In this document: positions 41,734-53,589 of the stretch, piece after piece
How the letters are laid out: every line of letters starts with the position of its first letter
Position numbering within the stretch: the first letter of the stretch is position 1
Assembly (NCBI RefSeq): GCF_000277795.1
Contig: NC_018149.1
Coordinates: 124,001-188,000, forward strand
DNA: 64,000 bases
Direction of reading: 5' to 3'
Source: Mycoplasma wenyonii str. Massachusetts
GTDB lineage: Bacteria; Bacillota_I; Bacilli_A; Mycoplasmatales; Mycoplasmoidaceae
Translations under genes and position numbers: made by a program
Notes under the pieces: model-generated
The model's input: only the letters and a program-made list of their open reading frames with translations
What the model was told of the DNA's origin: nothing
Database searches by the model: none

Positions 41734-42414
41734 ATGTTAGGTACAAAGATTCTCTTAACTTCTGTTATTAGTGGTGTTAGTGGTCTAGTTGGTTACACTT
41801 CTCTTTCTATTCCAAATTGAGATCCTAAAAATGTGTGAAGAATAAAGAGTAACAACAAGTTCTATTTATCTCTTTGTAGTTATAGAGGAGAAAAGTCGGG
41901 AAACTGAGTTGCATCAGATTTATGAATCTACTTAACGATCAAAGACAAAGTTACAGACAATATAGATACAAATACCAAGCTTGAATTATGGGGAGAAGGA
42001 TATCATTGGAGAGGTGATGGAGCAAAAGTTACACAACCACCCACATGAAGAGCTGAAAGCTTACAGGAATTAGTAAGAGGAAGTTTTGGTACACAAGGTA
42101 GATTTAATTGAATTAACGACGATGGAATTGATGGAGAAGGAAGAGTCACCAGACTAGGAGAGGTAGGCGGAGGTGAAGAGAATGAAACGTTTGGCTCTTA
42201 CATAAGATGTCCCGATAAGTTATTCCAATTTTCCGGAAGCGGAAGAAAAGAGAAAGGATTAAATGAATTCAAATTTTCTTTAGATAACTGCAAGGATGGC
42301 AGTGAGCGCAAAGGAACTAAAGAATGTTCAATAAAAGTTGAATTAACAAAAGGCTCTTCCCCCTCTGAACAATTAGAGTGAAAAGAATTTATTCCTAGAG
42401 TAATTATTGATTAA
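41734..42414 (+). CDS. Putative surface protein, family 2
   Basis: 226 residues from the ATG at 41734. Hydrophobic N-terminus (TKILLTSVISGVSGLVGYTS) followed by the family block IPNWDPKNVWRIKSNNKFYL, which matches the ORFs at 2637-3290 and 1-408. The body carries WIYLTIKDK and KLELWGEGYHWRG, closely matching the 2637-3290 protein (WIYLTIKGP, DLELWAEGYGER). Intact, without a G tract. It sits alone between pyrG and hisS, a dispersed copy of the family far from the array. Confidence 0.75.
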
Positions 42415-42449
42415 CAACCTCTGATTAGCGGGATCTACTTCAGAGCTAA

Positions 42450-43703
42450 GTGATAAAAGAGCCTAGAGGAACAAGAACTTTATTCTCTGAAGAGCTAAAT
42501 AAGAGAGAGGGTTTAGTTAAGGAATTAAGTTCTTGAGCAAGCTCTTTAGGATTTAGTAAGATTCAAACTCCTACATTCGAGAATAGCTCTTTGTATATTG
42601 ATCAATCAGCGCCTGAGAATGAAATACTCAAAAAAGAGTTGTTCTTCCTAAGAGATGAAAGTCTAGCCTTAAAGCCCGAAGAAACTGCTTCAGTCGCAAG
42701 AGCGGTTACTTCTGGGAAATTACTTTTTTCTAATCCAACTCCTCTTAAGTTTTTTTATTCCTCCCAGTGCTTTAGACATGAAAGACCACAGAAACAAAGA
42801 TTCAGAGAGTTCACACAATTTGGATTAGAGATAATAAAGGCTAGTTCTTGAGTCTACGAAGTTGAGTTAATTTATATGCTTGACTCTTTGTTTAGAGAGA
42901 AATTCCAGCTAGATAGTCTCAAACTAAGAGTTAACTATCTCTCTAATAAAGAAACTAGGTCTAAGTGAACTAAGGCACTTACTGCTTATTTCTCTGAGAA
43001 CAATGAAGGTTTAAGTTCCAACTCTCTAAAGAGAATAAAGACTAATCCAATAAGAATATTGGATGACGAGAGAGACTCTTCTCTGGAGATAGTTCAAAAA
43101 GCACCTAAGATAGAACAATTTCTTAGTGAAGAAGAGAGAGAAAAGAGCTCTAAGATAAAGACTCTTTTAAGTGAATTAGGCCTTAACTATCACTGAGATG
43201 AAAGCTTAGTTAGAGGGTTAGATTACTATACTGGAACTGTATTTGAGTGAAATTACAAAGGATTAGGAATTGCTGGGGGAGGGAGATATGATGAATTATT
43301 TAATAAGTTTGGACTAAAAGATATTCCTTGTGTTGGATTAGCAATTGGAATTGAAAGACTATTAAACACACTAGAAGAAAGTGGATTTAATTGACCAAAG
43401 AAGTTAGACAAAAGGGTTTACTTTTGTAACTTACTTTCCGAAGTAGAGCCTAGAATACTTAGATTAGCTAAGAAATTAAGAGATAGTGGAATAGAACTTG
43501 AATCTAATTGAGAGTTACAAGAGCTTAAGTCTCACTTTAGATTCTCTGAGAGACTAAATATTAAGTGACTTTTAATTTATGGAGCAAAGGAACAAAGTGA
43601 AAATAAGGTAATACTTAAGGAACAGAATCAAAAGTCTCAAAGCTCATTTGAGTTAGAGAATCCAGAAGAATTAGTTAAAGAGCTAAATAAATTAATGACT
43701 TAG
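42450..43703 (+). CDS. hisS: Histidyl-tRNA synthetase
   Basis: 417 residues from GTG at 42450. Motifs: EPRGTRTLF and KIQTPTFENSSL at the N-terminus, ETASVARAV (motif 1 region), QCFRHERPQKQRFREFTQFG (motif 2), the His-specific RGLDYYTGTVFEW, and LGIAGGGRYDELF with VGLAIGIERL (motif 3). The stop TAG is directly followed by the GTG of aspS with no spacing. Confidence 0.95.
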
Positions 43704-45284
43704 GTGTTTTCTGAAAGAGTTTTAATTTCTAGTCTTTCTGGACGAGGTCAAGAAAGAGTAATACTTGCTGGATTTATTCAGAGAATTAAGAAATTCAAGA
43801 ACTTAACTGTATTAGTTCTTAGAGACTGCAGCGGCTCCATCTCAGTTAATTTCTCTCTAGATAAGTTAGATCCTAGCTCAATAACTAGAGAAAGTGTAGT
43901 ACTAGTTGAAGGAACAACTAAGTTCCTAGAAGAAAGACAACAGTTAGAGATAGAAGGAGAAAGACTAGAGTTACTTTCTAAAGCTAAAGCTATTCCTATT
44001 GATCTAGTTGAAGAAAGGGTTAGTGAAGAGAAATACAGAATGCGTTATAGATATCTAGATCTCAGAAGAAAGTCTCTTCAATATAATCTGGCTTTCTACT
44101 CTAAATCAAAACTATTAGTTACTGAATATCTCAATTCACTGAATTTCACTGAGATTAATACACCCATTCTTTCTTTTCCAACTAAAGAAGGAGCAGCCAC
44201 CTTCTCCACTTTAGTTAGTGATCAAGTTAAAGAGAGCTTTACTTTAGCTCAGTCTCCCCAACTCTATAAACAATTACTAATGATCTCTGGCTTTGAGTCT
44301 TACTTTCAGTTTTCTAGAAATTTCAGAGCTGAAAAATTAAGGGAAGACAGACAATATGAGTTCACTCAACTAGATATTGAGCTCTCTTTCTCAACCCCTC
44401 AAAAGCTATTCGAGCTTATTGAAAATCTATTGATACTCTTAATTAATAAACTCCTAAGAGTTCAATTAGAACCAAAGGATTTTCAATTAATGAGCTTTCA
44501 AGAGGCTTTGTCTAACTATGGAACAGACAAACCAGATCTAAGAAATCCCTTAGTCATTCAAAAGTGAAACTCTAAAAGTATTTCAATCTACTATATAGTC
44601 TTGCCAGCAACTAAAGCAGAAGTGGCTCAACTTTCTACCTTGTTAGGCAATAAGTTTCAATACATATTCAAAGGTGAAGATGAACTAGAAGGGGAATTAG
44701 AAGATTTAATAGATGAGTTTGTTAATTCTCTAGAATTACAACCTAACTCTTTTGTGTTCTATAGAAAGAGTTCAGAAAAAGTAGATAAAAAGTCTATTTA
44801 TCTCTTTGGCTCTTTAAGAAATGAGTTATTTAGGTTAGGTTTGGTTAAGTGAGATGAAAGTAAACCTTATAGATTTGTTTGAATCACTGATTGACATTAC
44901 TTTGAAAGAAATAAAGAAGGTGAACTAGTAACCTCTCACCACCCCTTTACCCTGCCTATTAAGACTTCTGAAGATATCTTCAGCTGGAAATCTACTGGCT
45001 ATGACTTAGTTCTCAATGGGGCAGAGATTGCTTCTGGCTCTATGAGAATTACAGACCCACAACTCCAAAGAGAGATATTTAAATTATTAGATTACTCAGA
45101 TGAATCAATTGAAAAAGACTTTGGTTGATTTCTTCAAGCCCTAGAATTTGGAGTTCCTCCCCACTTAGGAATTGCTATCGGTTGAGAGAGACTGATAAAA
45201 GAATTGCTTGATCTACAGAGCATTAGAGATGTAATTGCCTTCCCAAAGAACTCTCATGGTAGTTGTTCTATGTCATCTCTTTAA
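43704..45284 (+). CDS. aspS: Aspartyl-tRNA synthetase
   Basis: 526 residues from GTG at 43704. OB-fold anticodon domain (VILAGFIQRIKKFKNLTVLV, LRDCSG), then YRMRYRYLDLRR, TKEGAATF, the QSPQLYKQLLM aspartate-specific motif, motif 2 FRAEKLREDRQYEFTQLDIE, and motif 3 GIAIGWERLIKELL with the conserved Arg. Second gene in hisS-aspS-leuS. Confidence 0.95.
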
Positions 45285-45290
45285 GCACTC

Positions 45291-47537
45291 ATTACTAAAC
45301 TAGCAGATCCTACTGTTCTTTCTCCAGAAGAAAAAAGCCCTTTTTTCGCCCAAATAGAAGCCAAATGAATTCAAAGATGATCTCAAGAACAAACTTATGC
45401 CTTCAAAGATGATCTAACTAAACCCAAATACTACATACTAGATATGTTTCCCTATCCTTCCGGGGCAGGGTTACATGTTGGTCACGTAAAAGGTTATCTA
45501 GCAACAGACATTATTGCTAGATATAAAAAGATGAAGGGATTCTCTGTACTACATCCAATAGGTTGAGATGCTTTCGGTCTTCCAGCAGAACAATTTGCAA
45601 ATCTAAATAAAAAACCACCACAAGAGTTCACTCAACAAAATATCAATAACTTCAGAAGAGAGTTAAATGCTCTCTTTTTTAGTTATGACCCAGAGCTAGA
45701 GATAAATAGTACAGATCCGGAATACTACAAACAAACTCAGTGAATATTCATCCAACTATATAAGCGAGGCTTAGCGAGCCTAGAGAAGAGAGAGGTTAAT
45801 TGAGTTGATGAACTACAAACTGTACTAGCAAATGAAGAGATCTATCAGGGAGAAGATGGTCTTTTCTATTCTGAAAGAGGAGATCACTTAGTTCAAAAGA
45901 GGAAATTAACCCAGTGAGTCTTAAAGATTACTGAATATGCAGAAGAACTTAATGCCTCTTTAGCTCATCTTCACTGACCAGAAAAGATCAAAACTATTCA
46001 GTCAGAGTGAATAGGAGAGCAGGAAGTCTATCAACTTGAACTAAAGATCAAAGATAGAGTCTTCTATCACTATGAGTCAGAGCTAGACAAAATCAGATCC
46101 ATTTCTGGTTTTCTAATAGATAAAGAGTCTGAGATTTATAGCTTATTAGAACTAGAACAAGAGCCCAAAGATGGAGAGATACTTTTCTACTACAGCGACT
46201 CTAAAACTCTCCAGAAACTTCCATTCAAGTTCTCTGTTTCCAAGCTCACTTCTGGTAATCCCTTAGAGCCAATTTATGAAGAGCTCATTGGAAATAAAAG
46301 ACTTCCTTCATTCTTCAATTGAAAGTTACTTCCTAAAGTCAAGAGATTTAAGTTACAAGACTGAGTCTTTTCTAGACAAAGATACTGAGGAGAACCAATC
46401 CCTATCTACTATGACTCAGAAAATAACTTCTATATAGAAGAGAGCTTACCTCTAAAGCTCCCAGAATATAAACCAATAACTACTAAAACTTCTGAGAAAA
46501 CAACACCTTTAGAGTACTATGAGGAGTGACTCTTTGAAAAAGAAGGTTTCAGAAGAGATGCAAATACTATGCCCAACTGAGCTGCTTCCTCTTGGTATTA
46601 TCTAGCTTATCTAATAAAGCAAAAGGAAGGTTATCTTCCTTTAGATAGCTCTGAAGCTAAGAGAAGAATAGAGAGATGAATGCCTGTAGATCTCTATATA
46701 GGAGGTCAAGAGCATGCAACTATGCACTTACTCTATGCTAGGTTTTGATACAAAGTTTTGTATTCCACCCTAGGATTACAAATTGAGGCTGGAGATGAGC
46801 CTTTCTATACCCTCAAAAATCAAGGAATGATACTAGGAGAGAATGGAAAGAAGATGTCAAAGTCTAAAAACAACTTTGTTTCCATTTCCTCTCTACTCCA
46901 AGAGTTTGGTGGAGATGTAATTAGACTCAGTGTTGCTTTTCTTGGACCTTTAGAGCTAACACAATATTGGGATAGTAGACAACTTCCAGTCTTTCAACAG
47001 TGAATTGAAAAACTCTATAGATATTTTTCAGAAGTTAAAGATTCTCTGAACCCCAAAAAATCTAGTCCTACTAAAGAGCTCGTTACTTTCTTATCCAAGC
47101 TTGAATACAGCATTCAAGCCTTTAAGTTCAATGTTCTAGTCTCAGAGTTAATGGTTTTCTTTAAATACCTACAGAAAGCTTTAAATAAGAACTGACTAGA
47201 ACACTCCCTTTTTATTCAATCCCTCAGCCTTGTTGCTCCTTGTATCGCAGAAGAGCTTTGAAGAGAGCTATTGAAACAAGAAACCTCTCTCTTTAACTCT
47301 AGTTGACCAAGCTTTTCAACTTCTTTTGAAGAAGAAACTCTTAACTACTCAATTCAACTTAATGGAAAACATAAATTAATGATTCAACTCCCTTCTTCGC
47401 TCAAAACAGAACAAGAGCTATTTAATCACTTTAGTTCCCTACCAGAATACCCTCAACTCTTAAAGGAAAATAAATTAGAAAAATATGTAGTTATTCCAAG
47501 AAAGGTAATTAATCTAATTACCTTCAAGTCTTCTTAA
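45291..47537 (+). CDS. leuS: Leucyl-tRNA synthetase with degenerate editing domain
   Basis: 748 residues if ATT at 45291 is the start; from the aspS stop to the first conserved block there is no in-frame ATG, GTG or TTG. Catalytic motifs are intact: [18 protein letters not shown] (HIGH) and [11 protein letters not shown] (KMSKS). The segment between [13 protein letters not shown] and KLQDWVFSRQRYWGEPIP, where the CP1 editing domain sits, is short and lacks the T-T-R-P-D-T and G-A-V-M-x-x-P-x-H-D signatures. Editing-defective LeuRS is known from other mycoplasmas. The gene starts 6 nt after the aspS stop, in the same frame. Confidence 0.93.
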
Positions 47538-48400
47538 TGAGATTCAAGAACTATTCCTATCCAGAGGACTTCTACTTTGCAAATAACCAAATATATCTAA
47601 CTAAGCTAGGAAGACAGAAATCTTCTAGATATAGAAGAAAGATTACTGGTTCTAGAATGGCAGCTGTGATAGGTAGGAATAAATATAAATCTCCTTTTCA
47701 GTGCTGATGTGAGATATTAGGTTTTGTAGAAACAGAGATTGAACCCTTCTTTGCAGAAGCAGGAGTGGTTATAGAAAAAACCTTACTTAAGTATGCAGAA
47801 AAAGAGTTAAATAAGAGATTTGTTTCATATAACAGTAAGGAAGTGGGGTATGATCTCTTTCCCGATGCAGAGGTATTTGGAGGTATACCAGACGGTGAAG
47901 AGTTTGCGGGAGAAACAGTTAAGTCAATTCTAGAAATCAAAACCACTCCCTTAGATAAATACTGTTATACCTTTGAAGACAATGAGCTAAGACTAGTTAG
48001 AGATAGTTTTGGTAAGCCAATAATCAAAGAGCTTAAAGGGAATATACACAAGTGATTCTCTTTAGAAAATAGAGAATTAAAAATACCAGAAGAGTATCAA
48101 TACCAATTAGCTCTGTATCTTTATCTGAGGGGGATAGAGAAAGGTTATTTCTGCATTGCCTTCTTAAATAAGAATCACTACTTAAAACCAGAGAGTTTTG
48201 ATCCCTATGCAAAAGAAGAGTGAAGTAAAGAGAATCCACAGATGATTGTTTTAGATGAAATGAAAATTGACTTAAAGTCTTTTGAGCCAGTCATCAACTA
48301 TGCTACTGAGTGATATCACAAATACATTATGGGTGGAGTCAGCCCTATCTTGTCCCCTCAAGACTTAAATTGAATTAGATTTGGTTTTCCTGCTCTTTAA
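47537..48400 (+). CDS. PD-(D/E)XK nuclease, mycoplasmal YqaJ/MAGa7180-like
   Basis: 287 residues. The ATG overlaps the leuS stop (TAATG). RRKITGSRMAAVIGRNKYKS resembles the first helix of YqaJ/lambda-exonuclease-type nucleases. The acidic set GGIPDGEEF ... SILEIKTT supplies the D and E-x-K of the active site. Similar stand-alone nucleases are conserved in mollicutes, where the role is unknown. An involvement in recombination or DNA uptake is possible. Confidence 0.75.
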
Positions 48401-48402
48401 CT

Positions 48403-49500
48403 ATTACTCAATCCATAGAAGAAAAAAGTAATAGTAAGGTATTAAAAGAGTTTGGAGAGAGATTTCTCCAAAAGCTCCAACAATACCAATATATTTCTCT
48501 TTTCTTACATCTAAAACCAGACTTTGATGCCTATGCTTCTGTTTTCACTCTCTACCACTGAATAACTCTTAACTTCCCCTCAAAAGAAGTTATTGCTTGA
48601 ATTATTCCTGAAAGCTTAGCCCCTAATGAAAAAAGCCTATTTGACTGAAATAAAGAGATCAAAACTAAGTTAGAGTTATCAGAACTAAAGCAAAGTCTTG
48701 GAATAGTTTTAGACACTCCTAATGAAGGGAGAATCTTAACTCAAAAACATGTCTTCTGCCAAGAGTTAGTTATTCTAGACCATCACCCAAAGATAGACTC
48801 TTTTGCTCAACTGGAATTTATTAATCACTTATATTCCTCAACTGCAGAGATGTTAGTTGAGTTACTGCTCTTCTTTGAAACCAACTATGGCTATACCTTT
48901 ACTACTCAAATGGCTCAATATCTCTATGCAGGCATTCTCACAGACACTAATCACTTAAAGGCTCATATTTCTCCCTCAACCTTTTACTATCTCTGAAAGC
49001 TCTTAAGTAAAGGTATTAAGAGAAAGGCAATTAATGAGCTAATTTCTGAAAATAGCTTAAATAAAAAGCTATTTGATCAAGAAGTAGTTAGGAATATAAA
49101 GGTAACTCCTAATGGACTAGCTTTCTCTATAGTTAGTGCTAAGTTACTAAAGAAATACTCTATTAAAGACTATGTCTCTGCTATCTCTAATCTAGAGAAT
49201 ATAGCTGGAATAGAGATCTGAGTGATCTTTATTCAAGATAAGTTACTTAAGAAGTGAAAGTGTTCTCTTAGATCTAAGAAATTACAGATAGATAAGATAG
49301 CTACTCAATTTGGCGGGGGAGGACACAAACTAATTGCCTCTACCCTATTCAAAAGTAGAAGGGAATTCTGACCTCTTCTACTTGTATTAGATAACTACTT
49401 AGTTAAATATGGTTTCTCAGGTTGTTCAGATTATGGTCAACTTGGAGTCTCTAAATTACTCTCTTGATATAAGTGGTGAAAGGGCTTTAGAGAGTCTTAA
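48403..49500 (+). CDS. nrnA: DHH/DHHA1 phosphoesterase, NrnA-like
   Basis: About 365 residues. No ATG, GTG or TTG lies before the conserved part; ATT at 48403 (2 nt after the upstream stop) or ATA at 48415 are the likely starts. Motifs: LHLKPDFDAYAS (the H-x-x-P-D-x-D-A-x-x-S motif), VILDHHPKID (DHH motif), AGILTDTN, and the C-terminal QFGGGGHKLIAS (DHHA1 motif). Such proteins degrade nanoRNA and convert pAp to AMP. It precedes two tRNA genes. Confidence 0.88.
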
Positions 49501-49517
49501 CATAAAATAGTGAGTCT

Positions 49518-49611
49518 GGAATAGTACTCAAGTGATTTAAGAGGGCAGCTTGGAGAGCTGTTAGATAGAGTCTTTCTCTATGCGGAGGTTTGAATCCTCT
49601 CTATTCCGCCA
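49518..49611 (+). tRNA. tRNA-Ser (GGA)
   Basis: Acceptor GGAATAG pairs with CTATTCC, followed by G and an encoded CCA. The anticodon arm GCAGC-TTGGAGA-GCTGT gives anticodon GGA. The long variable arm (TAGATAGAG-TCTT-TCTCTATGC) is typical of serine tRNAs. The T-arm is GGAGG-TTTGAAT-CCTCT. Confidence 0.95.
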
Positions 49612-49651
49612 GTATATTTAGCATTTAAATTAGTTGGGAATCTCCCTTATT

Positions 49652-49726
49652 GGGGGTGTAGTTCAATGGCAGAACAGCAGTCTTCAAAACTGCGTGTTGT
49701 GGGTTCGAGTCCTGCCACCCCCGCCA
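49652..49726 (+). tRNA. tRNA-Trp (UCA), reads UGA and UGG
   Basis: Acceptor GGGGGTG pairs with CACCCCC, then G and an encoded CCA. The anticodon arm GCAGT-CTTCAAA-ACTGC has anticodon TCA. The T-arm loop is TTCGAGT. This tRNA decodes UGA as Trp, in agreement with in-frame TGA throughout the window. The 40 nt between the two tRNAs hold no gene. Confidence 0.97.
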
Positions 49727-49738
49727 TAATACCTTAAA

Positions 49739-50869
49739 CTGGCCTCGTCTCTTTTAGAGAATCCTTATTTACTATTCTTTTCCTTTTTAGTAACTAGTGC
49801 AGGAGTACTTACACTATCTTTTTTATTCTCTGAATCTATTAAGGGTGTTCTTAATAGATTTCAACTATCTGAAAGATTTGTAGGTTCTAGCTTACTAGCT
49901 ACTGGTACCTCTTTCCCAGAAGTTATAAATGCTATTACTGCTGGGTTTTATGATAGAGCTGATTCCAAATTCAAGTATTCCATTGACTCTTTCTATAACC
50001 TGACTGGAGCTAGTTTAATTCAGATAATCTTTCTTGCTGGATTAGGAATTGCACTCTATCACCTAACTAAGAAAAAAAGATTCACCTCAGAAGAGTATCA
50101 AAGCTTTATTGGCTCTACCTTTCACAAGAAAACACTCTTGTGATTTCTTTTTACCTTTGAACTAGCTCTTCTCTTAGTTGCTGTCTCTTTTCCTACCTTC
50201 TCAACCAAGCTGAATATTGGACAGATTAGTCCACTTCCCTTCTTATTCTGCTTAGTTTGAATTTGTTACCTAGTCTTTTCCAAAAAAGAAAAAGAAGAAA
50301 TAAAGAGTTACTCCAATATATTTGACAAATTAAGTAAGAATAAGTTCTTAGGTGTCTTTGGACTTATATTTATCTGTTTCTCTGGTCTTTCTTTTCTTAA
50401 TTTCAATATTGTTACTAAGTTTGAAAAGAGTTTTAGTATTCCTAGAAATATAGGACTAGGAACCATATTAAGTCTTGTAACCTCTTTTCCTGAGTTCTCT
50501 TCTTTCTTCTTTTTGTTTAAGTCCAGACACTTTGGACTAGCTAGTGCAGGAATATTTGGCTCTGCTCTATTTAATCTCTTCTTGCCCTCTTTAACTCAGT
50601 CAATACAAGGTGGTTGAATACTCTCTCAATTAAGTACAGATACTAATACTCAAACCTCTTTGAGTTGTTGGTTAGGCTTGGCTCTTGTACTTAACCTTCT
50701 CTTTTTAGTTGCCTTTTACACGAATAGCAAAGGTAATTACATTCTGAATCTGAAATATGAGAAGTGAAATCTTTCTTGAGATTGAGTCTTAGTGCTTTGC
50801 TATCTCACTTGCTCTTTCATTCTCTTTCCTATATTCTTGAAGAGCGATGGCGCAGAAACTGCAAAGTAA
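49739..50869 (+). CDS. Sodium/calcium exchanger-type membrane protein (CaCA family)
   Basis: About 376 residues. The frame opens after a TAA shortly downstream of the tRNA; CTG at 49739 is the likely start, as no ATG, GTG or TTG precedes the first membrane segment. Ten or so hydrophobic segments in two halves. The first half has GSSLLATGTSFPEVINAIT and NLTGASLIQI, the second GTILSLVTSFPEFSS and GIFGSALFNLF; these correspond to the two inverted alpha-repeats (G-T-S-x-P-E and G-x-N) of cation/Ca2+ exchangers. The last 81 nt overlap the end of ileS on the other strand. Confidence 0.8.
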
Positions 50870-53467
50870 ATGTTCTTTTTCCTCAAAAAATTCTGAAGTT
50901 AGCTCTCTTTCCTTTCAATATTTACAACATCTTTCACACACTCTCTTAGTAGTTGGACCAAAAGAGATCTCGCTCCCCTCTGTTTCTTCCAACTCAGCTA
51001 CTAATAACAATCTAGTTAAGTCTTCTATATTGAAGTATTTGATTTTTGACTTAGGTAAAAATAGTTTTTGTTCTCTCAAGAGTTGTAACTTCTCTCCAGA
51101 GGATTTATTTCCCATTTGACTATCTCATTCTTTAAGCACTCTTTCCCTTAGCTCAAAGAAATATTCTCATCTCTCGGAGTCAAAGCCCTCAGATTCAACT
51201 CCCCTTCACTCTTCTAGGAGAATAGAAGACTCTATGCCTTCCATTTTCTGATAGGCCTCTTCAGAGGTTTGAGGAATAATTACTGAAAGCAATAAGCTTG
51301 AAAACTTAAAAACTACAGAGATTACCTCAATCGCCTCTTCTCTGTATAAATCTTTAGAGTCTCTAGCATACAAAGCCGGTTTAACTATCTCTAGATATCA
51401 ACTAGAGTAAAGCTCTATAAAGTCTCTGAAGTAATTAGTAACTTTTCTGAAGAGAAGAGAATCTAAGGCTTTCTCAGAGTTATTCAGTAGTTGTGTGAAG
51501 GTATTGTAGATATATTCGTGTTCTGGAAAGTGTCAAGTTTGTTTAAGTAGCTCAATCTCTTTTCAGCTCTTTTTACCAATAACACTCAAAGAGAATCTAA
51601 ATAATATATTTCTGATCTTTCTGTATTCTTGTTGAGTGGCTTTAATTTTTTCTTCACTAAAGCTAATGTCTTTAGAGTAATTGACACTAGCAATTCAGAG
51701 TCTAAAAATATCTGAACCATATTTATTAATTAGTTGAACAGGATTTACTACATTCCCTTTAGACTTGGACATTTTTTCTTTGGAAGCATCTAAGACAAAA
51801 CCATGAGAGACTAAGTGAGTAAAGGGTAAAGAAGAACTACTAGCGACTGAAAGAATAGAAGAGGAGTTAAATCAACCTCTGAGTTGATCCCCTCCCTCTA
51901 GATAAACTATTGAAGCTTCTTTTAACTCTTCATCTTTAGTGAATACAGAGCCAGAGTCAAATCAAACATCTAAGACATCAAAGGATTTACTAAAGCTCTC
52001 TAGCCCTTCTTGTTCCCCTACAAAGTAAGAGATAGGCTTTTTATACCAACTGTCAACTCCTTCTTCCAAGAGAATAGAGATATTCTTTTTTAGTTGCTCT
52101 AATCCCCCAAACTCTTTTCCATTCTTAAAGATGACTGGGATAGGAAGTCCTCATGCTCTCTGTCTAGAAAGACATCATTCTTCTCTAGAGAGAACGGTTT
52201 CTCTTAATTTCCCAAATAATCACTCTGGATTTGAGAAAGTCTCTTTTTCAAAGGCTTGAGTTAACTGACTCTTTAAATCTTTTAAGTTAAGAAATCACTG
52301 TTCTGTAGCTCTATAGAGAGTTGGTTTTTTAGTTCTTCAATCTTTACCTACTTTGTGTCTTATCTTCTTAATAGCTATTAAAGAGTTATTTTTCTCTAAG
52401 AAAGAAATAACTATCTTAGAGGCATCTTTGTAGAACTTTTCAGCTAATTCAGAGAACTTAACTTCTTTATTGAAATAACCTCTTTGATCTATAGAACAAT
52501 AGGGAGAAAGATTGTGTTTCTTACAGACTAAATAGTCTTCTGGTCCAAGCCCCGGAGCCAAGTGAACAAAACCACTTCCTGTGTTCTCTAGCACAAAGCT
52601 CGCAGAGAAGATGGGATTAACCTCTCCAGTTAGGTTATTTAGATATTTAGCTGTTAGTAGTTCTTCTGCGGAGAGTTCCTTAATTAACTCAAAGTCATTC
52701 TCTCTAAGAAAGAAACTCTCAGAAGCTATGTAGTTAAATCCATTTTTTTTGGCTAGACAATACCTTAACTCTGGATGTAAAGCAATTGCTAAATTGCTTT
52801 CTAGACTGTAAGGAGTTGTAGTTCAAAGTATTATCTTTGAACCTAGTAATTGAAAGTTATTAGATTCAACAATCTCTCAAGAGAAGTAGATACTTTCACA
52901 TTCTTCCTCTTCATATTCAATCTCTGACTCTGCTAAAGCAGTTTGAGAGGAATAAGACCAAGCGACTGGCTTGTATTCTCTCGCAATTAGTCCTTTTTCT
53001 CACAGCTTTTCAAAAAGAGAGTATTCTCTCTTAATGAACTCTGAATCAGATGTTGAGTAGTAATTATTTAGGGGATGAACTAAATGTAGATTCTCTAGTT
53101 GAGAGAGTTGGAGTTTCAATTGAGACTTAGCATAACTAAAGGCTTTTTCTCTTCTTTCTACTAAAGAAAGATTCTTGAAGTCTTTGTTTTCTGACTCTAC
53201 TTTGTGTTCTATTGGAAGACCATGCACATCTCAACCCGGTAGAAAAGGGCTCTGAAAACCAGAGATATTCTTTCACCTAACAACAAAATCTTTAAGTATC
53301 TTGTTAAGTGCATGTCCCATATGTATAGCTCCATTGGCATAAGGCGGACCATCAATAACTAGAAATAAAGGTTTATTGGAGTTTTTTTGTAGTCTCTTTT
53401 CATAAACTTTTTGTTCTAGTCAAAAACTTGAGTACTTGGCTTGATTCTCAACTAAATTAGCTTTCAT
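50789..53467 (-). CDS. ileS: Isoleucyl-tRNA synthetase
   Basis: 892 residues from the ATG at 53467. Motifs: [20 protein letters not shown] (HIGH), [29 protein letters not shown] and [16 protein letters not shown] in the editing domain (the usual PGHG His is Leu here), [12 protein letters not shown], and a C-terminal zinc-finger with CERCCKYW ... CSFC. The end lies inside the 3' end of the convergent CaCA gene. Confidence 0.95.
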
Positions 53468-53589
53468 TGGAAAGTCAGTTTGAGGGAGTCTGAGAGTTTT
53501 TTTGAGGCTAGACAAGCAGGAAAGGCTGGAAGATTTTTTAAATTAAATATAAAAGTCTTAAAATAGCTCTAATTCTCTAAGCTTTCTAC

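Noticed and set aside
49612-49651. A third RNA gene between the two tRNAs
   Set aside because: Only a weak GGGA/TCCC hairpin is visible in 40 nt; too small for a tRNA.
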